Positions 7,211 to 11,039 of a stretch of DNA of 11,039 bases are shown in pieces. The notes under the pieces are model-generated. The model was not told where the DNA came from and did no database searches. It saw nothing but the letters and a program-made list of their open reading frames with translations. Position 1 is the first letter of the stretch. The number at the start of each line of letters is the position of its first letter. Made by a program: the position numbers and the translations under genes. The DNA comes from an uncultured Clostridium sp. (lineage in GTDB: Bacteria > Bacillota > Clostridia > TANB77 > CAG-465): NCBI GenBank assembly GCA_905204915.1, contig CAJLBR010000037.1, positions 1-11,039 of the forward strand, read 5' to 3'.

Positions 7211-8755
7211 TTACATATTAAGATCTATCTTTAATATTTTCTCTTCTGTTCCAGAATTTTTATTAAGAATAATTTTAAGATATACAAAATTATCAAAAGT
7301 TAAAACATTATCATATGTAAGTGTTAATGTTTTAGTATTTAAAGCAGCAATATCAGAAAAAGTTTTTTCACTTGTAAAGTTTATTCCATCATTACTTACT
7401 AGTACACTTCCTGAAGGAACTATATCATCTGAATATATACTTAAATTTATACTCAAATAATTTTTATTAAAACTATTTATTGAATATCCAATATTAGTTT
7501 CTCCTGCTGTTGTTTGTTCATATATTGTATAATTTGAAGCATTATCTAAAACCATTATTTTTATTTTTGTAACTTCTTTTGGTAGATCAATTTTAACTGT
7601 TCCACTATTTGAAATACTAGCCTTTTTAGCATCAGATTTCATATAGCTATCAGAAAAGTCTGATTGATCTGCATAATAATTTTCCTCTTGTAAACTTTCT
7701 GCATTATATTTTGTTAAATATTCATATCTAACTTCTTTTATCTTACTTATTACAGCATCTTGTACAGTAGAATCATTTATTATTGGAACATCTGATACAT
7801 CGAAATATAAAGTGTTTGTAGAGCTATTCTTTTTTAAATTAACTGAATTTTCAACTATATAAGGTCTTGAATTATCATAATTTGACAAGTCTACTTTAAC
7901 CCTTGCAATCTCTACTCCATCTTTTTTCTTTATAACTTGCATATATTTTTGATCTTTTCCCAATTTATTAAAATTATTTTTTTCTGTATCTGTATTATAT
8001 ATTTCAGATTCATTATTTATTTTTACGGAGAAAAATCCATTTTTATTAATTGCTAATTTTTTCTCAGCGTTTGATCCAAGACTTACATATATTTCTTCTT
8101 TATTATAATTTTCAATGTTTGTACTAATCGTAACACCTATACTAGATGTCATTTCTTCTGTATCCTTTTTTACAGTAATAGCAGATACATTTGAGATATT
8201 AGCGTTATCTATAACAACGTTTGATAAATTAACATTTATACTATTAATTCCACTCATTTTTGAACTTAAAGAGAAAAACATATTTTTCTTTGCTTCTACA
8301 CCATCTAAATAGTAAACTCTAAATGATGGATAAGCAATTAAATATATATCTCTTTCATTACCTTTTTTTTGCACACCTCTAGTTGTAGTAGTAACATTTA
8401 ATTTAGATAAATCTAATTTATAAAATTTAGTGGTATCTTGATTATCTGAGTTTAACATTAGTTCTTCTGAAATTAATGTCCTCTCTTCATTATTCAAATT
8501 TAATACATCACTTACTGACATACCGTTATTCGTATCTACAGCTGGTATACTTCCATTTTGTAAATAATATTCCTTTGAAGAATCTTCTAAACTTCTTAAC
8601 TCTTCTGCAAAAGCAGACAAAGTTGCATTTTCAGATGCATCAAGTATCTTAATTGTAGATGCAGATAATAATATTAAAGCTACAATTATTGTAATTAGTA
8701 AAACTACTAAACTTATACCAGATTTTCTAGAGCATTTCTTTTCCTCTGTTTTCAT
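7211..8755 (-). CDS. Pilin-like anchored surface protein with Ig-like repeats (paralog of the 806-aa neighbour, no FGE domain)
   Basis: This 514-residue protein (second ATG) starts with K-S-G-I-S-L-V-V-L-L-I-T-I-I-V, a pilin-like leader, Gly and hydrophobic helix to about residue 36, again lacking Glu5. The rest is Ser/Asn/Lys-rich, with predicted beta structure and no enzyme motif. Blocks shared with the 806-aa protein come in the same order: F-Y-K-L-D-L-S-K-L-N-V, A-Y-P-S-F-R-V-Y-Y-L-D-G, F-F-S-L, K-V-D-L-S-N-Y-D, R-Y-E-Y-L-T-K-Y and I-M-V-L-D-N-A-S-N-Y. The two are duplicates, and this one stops where the other begins its FGE domain. Two ATGs are adjacent (8758, 8755); AAGGTG at 8761-8766 is 5 nt from the second but only 2 nt from the first, so I chose 8755. 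It is first in a two-gene operon and likely exported and membrane-anchored or assembled. No function can be assigned. Confidence 0.82.
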   Translation of the reverse strand: MKTEEKKCSRKSGISLVVLLITIIVALILLSASTIKILDASENATLSAFAEELRSLEDSSKEYYLQNGSIPAVDTNNGMSVSDVLNLNNEERTLISEELMLNSDNQDTTKFYKLDLSKLNVTTTTRGVQKKGNERDIYLIAYPSFRVYYLDGVEAKKNMFFSLSSKMSGINSINVNLSNVVIDNANISNVSAITVKKDTEEMTSSIGVTISTNIENYNKEEIYVSLGSNAEKKLAINKNGFFSVKINNESEIYNTDTEKNNFNKLGKDQKYMQVIKKKDGVEIARVKVDLSNYDNSRPYIVENSVNLKKNSSTNTLYFDVSDVPIINDSTVQDAVISKIKEVRYEYLTKYNAESLQEENYYADQSDFSDSYMKSDAKKASISNSGTVKIDLPKEVTKIKIMVLDNASNYTIYEQTTAGETNIGYSINSFNKNYLSINLSIYSDDIVPSGSVLVSNDGINFTSEKTFSDIAALNTKTLTLTYDNVLTFDNFVYLKIILNKNSGTEEKILKIDLNM

Positions 8756-8760
8756 CATAT

Positions 8761-8766
8761 CACCTT
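8761..8766 (-). promoter_or_regulatory. RBS deciding between two adjacent ATGs
   Basis: AAGGTG on the minus strand has 5-nt spacing to the ATG at 8755 and 2-nt spacing to the ATG at 8758. The neighbouring genes use 5-6 nt, which favours 8755. Confidence 0.65.
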
Positions 8767-8773
8767 ATCATAC

Positions 8774-8802
8774 ATTTTATATTTTTTTACTACTTTTTTC
8801 AA
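8774..8802 (-). promoter_or_regulatory. Predicted sigma-A promoter of the pilin-like operon
   Basis: Minus strand: TTGAAA (8802-8797), a 17-nt spacer, then TAAAAT (8779-8774). Transcription would start near 8767, right at the RBS. The same TTGAAA/TAAAAT pair precedes the left-edge pilin-like gene. TATAAA (8781-8776) is an overlapping alternative -10 with a 15-nt spacer. Confidence 0.55.
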
Positions 8803-8868
8803 GTATTTTTTAAAAATTATACTAATTAAAACAGTAATAATATTTTGTTCCTTTTTTACCGTTAATAT

Positions 8869-8897
8869 TTGAATTTATTTATATTTTTTGGTATAAT
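8869..8897 (+). promoter_or_regulatory. Predicted sigma-A promoter of tsaE-tsaB-rimI
   Basis: TTGAAT (8869-8874), exactly 17 nt, then a perfect TATAAT (8892-8897). The expected start site (about 8903-8905) falls on the RBS, so the leader is only about 10 nt. It is divergent from the pilin-like operon promoter, with about 66 bp between the two -35 boxes. I see no clear operator palindrome in that gap. Confidence 0.75.
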
Positions 8898-8901
8898 TAT
8901 A

Positions 8902-8907
8902 TAGGTG
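8902..8907 (+). promoter_or_regulatory. RBS that fixes the tsaE start
   Basis: TAGGTG is followed by six A and then the ATG at 8914. An in-frame GTG at 8905-8907 is inside the motif, so it reads as part of the RBS and not as the start codon. Confidence 0.7.
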
Positions 8908-8913
8908 AAAAAA

Positions 8914-9363
8914 ATGGAAAATAAAACTACAATAGAACAGTTTATTTGTAACAGTGAATCTGAAACCAAAGAATTAGCCAAAAAAATTGCAAGTGATTTA
9001 AAAGATAATGACATTTTGGTTTTAAATGGAGAACTTGGTGCCGGAAAAACTGTTTTTATGTCAGGAATAGCTTCTTACTTTGGGATTGAATCTCAAGTTT
9101 CTAGTCCAACATTTACAATTGTTAATGAGTATACTACTAATGAAAATAAAAAAATATTTCATTTTGATGTTTATAGATTAGATGATAGTGAAGAATTTAT
9201 AAATAAAATTGGAACTGATTATTTTGAAGATGGTATTTCAATCATTGAATGGGGTAATATTATAAAAGATATTTTACCAAGAAGGACAATATATATTAAT
9301 ATTGAAAAAAGTGATGAAAATCCAAATAAAAGAATTATAAAAATTAAAAGGAGTCAAAAATAA
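8914..9363 (+). CDS. tsaE: tRNA threonylcarbamoyladenosine biosynthesis ATPase TsaE
   Basis: This 149-residue protein has the normal size for TsaE, the small P-loop ATPase that works with TsaB and TsaD to put threonylcarbamoyl on A37 of ANN-decoding tRNAs in the cytoplasm. The family motifs are all present: Walker A G-E-L-G-A-G-K-T (39-46), S-P-T-F-T-I-V-N-E-Y (64-73), H-F-D-V-Y-R-L (83-89) and I-E-W-G (111-114). The start at 8914 is chosen over an in-frame GTG at 8905 because the GTG belongs to the SD. It is the first gene of an operon with tsaB, whose ATG overlaps the tsaE stop by one base (TAATG). The leader is very short. Confidence 0.96.
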   Translation: MENKTTIEQFICNSESETKELAKKIASDLKDNDILVLNGELGAGKTVFMSGIASYFGIESQVSSPTFTIVNEYTTNENKKIFHFDVYRLDDSEEFINKIGTDYFEDGISIIEWGNIIKDILPRRTIYINIEKSDENPNKRIIKIKRSQK

Positions 9364-10085
9364 TGAATATATTAGCTGTTGATACAACAACAAAAATTGC
9401 ATCTGTTAGCATTCAAAAGGGTGAAGAAATATTCTCAAATATCATTGATAATCCCATTACACATTCAGAAAAGCTTTTACCTCTTATAGATGAAACTTTA
9501 AAAAAATGTAATTTAAATTTAAAAGATATAGATAAATTTGGACTTATAAATGGACCTGGTTCATTTACTGGTATAAGAATTGGACTAGCTACCATAAAGG
9601 CTTTCTCACACGTATATAAAAAAGATATTTTTTCTATTTCTTCTCTTGAGTTAATCGCACTTTCTTATTATTTACAAAATAGTCTTTGTGATGAAAAATA
9701 TATCGTTTCTATAATAGATGCTAAAAATGATAGAGTATATTACTCACTATACAAAGTAAGTGCAAAAAATAATAAATTATGTTGTACTTCTATTTGCGAT
9801 ATAAAAAATGATATAATAGATGATGCAACTAAAAACTTGAATGATATTTTTAATGAAAAAAATATTAATAAAGATGATGTTATTTATGCAGGAATTTTAG
9901 GTAACGATTTAAAAGAATTTTTAAAAGAACTAGAGATACATGAAAATTACCCTACCACAAAAAATCTACTTGATGTTTATTCCTGCTTAGAAGATAAAGA
10001 TAGCTATACCTATAACGCTTTTAGTCTAAAAGCTATATATGCTAGAGCCTCTCAAGCAGAAAGGGTTAAAAATGGAGAAAAATAA
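9363..10085 (+). CDS. tsaB: tRNA threonylcarbamoyladenosine biosynthesis protein TsaB
   Basis: This 240-residue member of the ASKHA-fold family is the noncatalytic partner that dimerises with TsaD and recruits TsaE for t6A37 synthesis. Seen directly: N-terminal I-L-A-V-D-T-T-T (3-10), H-S-E-K-L-L-P-L-I (34-42) and G-P-G-S-F-T-G-I-R-I-G-L-A-T-I-K (64-79), all characteristic of TsaB and shared with TsaD. The length is that of TsaB and the TsaD metal-binding HxxxH motif is absent, so it is not TsaD. AAAGGAG (9347-9353) lies 9 nt before the ATG, inside the end of tsaE, and the start overlaps the tsaE stop by one base. The 3' end overlaps rimI by 14 nt. The C-terminal half is diverged, as is usual for the family. 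Confidence 0.95.
   Translation: MNILAVDTTTKIASVSIQKGEEIFSNIIDNPITHSEKLLPLIDETLKKCNLNLKDIDKFGLINGPGSFTGIRIGLATIKAFSHVYKKDIFSISSLELIALSYYLQNSLCDEKYIVSIIDAKNDRVYYSLYKVSAKNNKLCCTSICDIKNDIIDDATKNLNDIFNEKNINKDDVIYAGILGNDLKEFLKELEIHENYPTTKNLLDVYSCLEDKDSYTYNAFSLKAIYARASQAERVKNGEK
10060..10065 (+). promoter_or_regulatory. RBS that fixes the rimI start (inside tsaB)
   Basis: AAAGGG is followed by 6 nt and the ATG at 10072. A further in-frame ATG at 10039 has no such motif in front of it and would add 11 residues (MLEPLKQKGLK) that do not belong to the GNAT fold. Confidence 0.7.
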
Positions 10086-10548
10086 TGACATTATTATAAA
10101 AAAAGCTGACATGACTAATTATAATGACGTTTTAAATATTGAAAATAAATTAGAACATAAAATGTTCTCAAAACAAAGTTTATTGCAAGATTTAGAAAAC
10201 GATATATATTCATATTTTATAGCATACACAAAAGATGAATTAATACCAATAGGATTTATTGGAATCTCTAATCTATGTTACACTATGGATCTTTTATATA
10301 TTGCAGTAAATATAGAAAAAAGAAATTCCAGTGTTGGGACTAAGCTTTTACAATATATAGAAGAACTAGCTAAAAATAAAGGTATAGAAAAAATCATGCT
10401 TGAAGTAAGAGATTCTAATATAATTGCTATCAAATTTTATGAAAAACGTGGATTTAAAAAAATTAGCGTAAGAAAGAATTACTATCAAGATACACACGAA
10501 GATGCAATAATATATGAAAAAATTATAAGTAATACTGAAGTGAATTAG
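10072..10548 (+). CDS. rimI: GNAT N-acetyltransferase, RimI-type (ribosomal protein S18 N-alpha-acetyltransferase)
   Basis: This 158-residue single-domain GNAT protein is predicted to transfer acetyl from acetyl-CoA to a protein N-terminus, in E. coli that of ribosomal protein S18. RimI traits: L-E-V-R-D-S-N (110-116) with E111 and Y123 spaced 12 apart like the proposed catalytic Glu/Tyr pair, F-Y-E-K-R-G-F (122-128), R-K-N-Y-Y (134-138) and E-D-A (143-145). The CoA-binding motif A is R-N-S-S-V-G (84-89); the usual R/Q-x-x-G-x-G has Ser in place of its first Gly, which is unusual. Position next to tsaE-tsaB is the classic RimI location. The start at 10072 is chosen on the AAAGGG RBS; it overlaps tsaB by 14 nt. 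The substrate is inferred from family and context only, and relaxed-specificity Nt-acetylation is possible. Confidence 0.88.
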   Translation: MEKNNDIIIKKADMTNYNDVLNIENKLEHKMFSKQSLLQDLENDIYSYFIAYTKDELIPIGFIGISNLCYTMDLLYIAVNIEKRNSSVGTKLLQYIEELAKNKGIEKIMLEVRDSNIIAIKFYEKRGFKKISVRKNYYQDTHEDAIIYEKIISNTEVN

Positions 10549-10574
10549 AAAGTAAATTTCTAGTTCACTTTTTT
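10539..10574 (+). terminator. Rho-independent terminator of tsaE-tsaB-rimI
   Basis: A 13-bp stem with one T-G wobble (arms 10539-10551 and 10557-10569, 5-nt loop) is followed by a T-run to 10574. The 5' arm begins inside the last codons of rimI and contains its TAG stop, so a ribosome finishing rimI would cover the hairpin. Confidence 0.85.
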
Positions 10575-10596
10575 ATATATTTTATATATTTTTCTA

Positions 10597-10625
10597 TTGA
10601 ATATTTTTTAATTATATAATAAAAT
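10597..10625 (+). promoter_or_regulatory. Predicted promoter of the Lon-related gene
   Basis: TTGAAT (10597-10602), 17 nt, TAAAAT (10620-10625). The start site would be near 10632, giving a leader of about 30 nt. A perfect TATAAT at 10615-10620 overlaps but has no good -35 at the right distance. Confidence 0.5.
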
Positions 10626-10661
10626 TAAACTAGAATTTTACAAATGATATTGGAGGAACAT

Positions 10662-11039
10662 ATGAAGAAAAATGAAGAATTACAAACGGATAGTTTAAAA
10701 AATGAGTGTTTAACAGACAGTCTTTCTTTTAATAAGACTTCTGAACTTGAACCTTTTAATGGAATAATTGGTCAAGAAAGAGCGTTAAATGCAATAAAAA
10801 CATCTGTAAAAATACATCAAAAAGGATTTAATTTATATGTATGTGGAAATGTTGGTATTGGAAAAACATCATACGTTATGTCAGTAGTAAAAGCAATAGC
10901 TGAAACTCAACCAATTCCTAAAGATTATTGCTACATACATAATTTCGATAATCCAAATGAACCAATTGCAATATGTTTAGAACCAGGTCAAGGAACTGAA
11001 TTTAAACAAGATATGAATAAATTCATAAAAACTTTACTT
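10662..11039 (+). CDS. Lon-related putative ATP-dependent protease, N-terminal part (runs off right edge)
   Basis: The first 126 codons are in the window. After a polar N-terminus of about 30 residues comes L-E-P-F-N-G-I-I-G-Q-E-R-A-L (29-42), then G-F-N-L-Y-V-C-G-N-V-G-I-G-K-T (55-69), which contains the Walker A P-loop (62-69), then D-Y-C-Y-I-H-N-F-D-N-P-N-E-P (88-101) and E-P-G-Q-G-T-E-F (107-114). This order is typical of the Lon-related AAA+ proteases of the COG1067 type, in which a C-terminal Ser/Lys Lon protease domain follows; that domain lies beyond the window. It is probably cytoplasmic quality-control proteolysis. GGAGG (10652-10656), 5 nt before the ATG, supports the start. It has its own promoter after the rimI terminator. 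Other P-loop ATPases are less likely because the IIGQERA and YxxNF motifs occur together. Confidence 0.85.
   Translation, partial: MKKNEELQTDSLKNECLTDSLSFNKTSELEPFNGIIGQERALNAIKTSVKIHQKGFNLYVCGNVGIGKTSYVMSVVKAIAETQPIPKDYCYIHNFDNPNEPIAICLEPGQGTEFKQDMNKFIKTLL

Noticed and set aside
6359..8312. Plus-strand ORFs opposite the two surface-protein genes (6359-6628, 7149-7460, 8115-8312)
   Set aside because: They are shadows of the minus-strand genes, with low-complexity hydrophobic translations and no recognisable domain or RBS. 7149-7460 mainly mirrors the pilin helix and the end of the 514-aa gene.
8759..8913. DGR template repeat, small RNA or operator in the divergent intergenic region
   Set aside because: I compared it by eye with the FGE gene's 3' end and saw no near-repeat. 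There is no clear dyad apart from the two promoters, and no terminator hairpin. It is simply AT-rich promoter DNA.
9413..9595. Minus-strand 60-codon ORF within tsaB
   Set aside because: It is antisense to the most conserved TsaB region (GPGSFTG), so the open frame is explained by conservation of the real gene.
1..11039. CRISPR array, tRNA or rRNA gene, insertion sequence, phage or anti-phage system
   Set aside because: I saw no regularly spaced repeats, tRNA cloverleaf or rRNA-like GC-rich segment, transposase motifs or terminal inverted repeats. AddA can limit phage DNA, but here it is an ordinary repair enzyme and not part of a defence cluster.

Overview
The window comes from a very AT-rich bacterium. 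Arg is almost always AGA, Shine-Dalgarno (SD) sequences are strong, promoters are TTGAAW/TATAAT-like, and all visible stops are TAA or TAG. Gene content and order (tsaE-tsaB-rimI, addA, pgeF, a Lon-related protease) fit a Firmicute, most likely a gut-type clostridium. The FGE-domain protein, with its 'GISLIVxxITI' pilin-like N-terminus, resembles proteins I associate with uncultured gut Clostridia. That placement is inference, because there is no rRNA or other marker here.

Layout. Left part, minus strand (1-8755), read in transcription order from the right: a two-gene operon encodes two related secreted pilin-like proteins (8755-7211, 514 aa; 7194-4774, 806 aa). The second carries an added C-terminal formylglycine-generating-enzyme/C-type-lectin-like (FGE) domain. 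A perfect-palindrome terminator (4736-4764) closes it. A new promoter then starts addA (AddAB helicase-nuclease subunit A) and pgeF (YfiH/LACC1-type protein), which are tightly coupled. Beyond pgeF a third pilin-like gene begins (109 to the left edge), with its own promoter and RBS.

Right part, plus strand: from a divergent 158-bp intergenic region runs tsaE-tsaB-rimI, with short overlaps between neighbours. TsaE and TsaB belong to tRNA t6A37 biosynthesis; RimI is a ribosomal-protein-type N-acetyltransferase. The terminator begins inside the end of rimI. A separate promoter then drives a Lon-related AAA+ protease gene that runs off the right edge.

How it fits together: the housekeeping functions are DNA-break repair, cell-wall or purine salvage, tRNA modification and proteolysis. 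They are interleaved with cell-surface genes, since addA-pgeF is bracketed on both sides by pilin-like genes on the same strand. The accessory interest is this pilin-like family: no canonical Glu5, two tandem paralogs, and one with an FGE/C-type-lectin-like tip lacking the catalytic cysteine motif. It looks like a ligand-binding surface module rather than an enzyme. Start codons of addA, tsaE, rimI and the 514-aa gene were moved downstream from the longest possible ORF on SD evidence.
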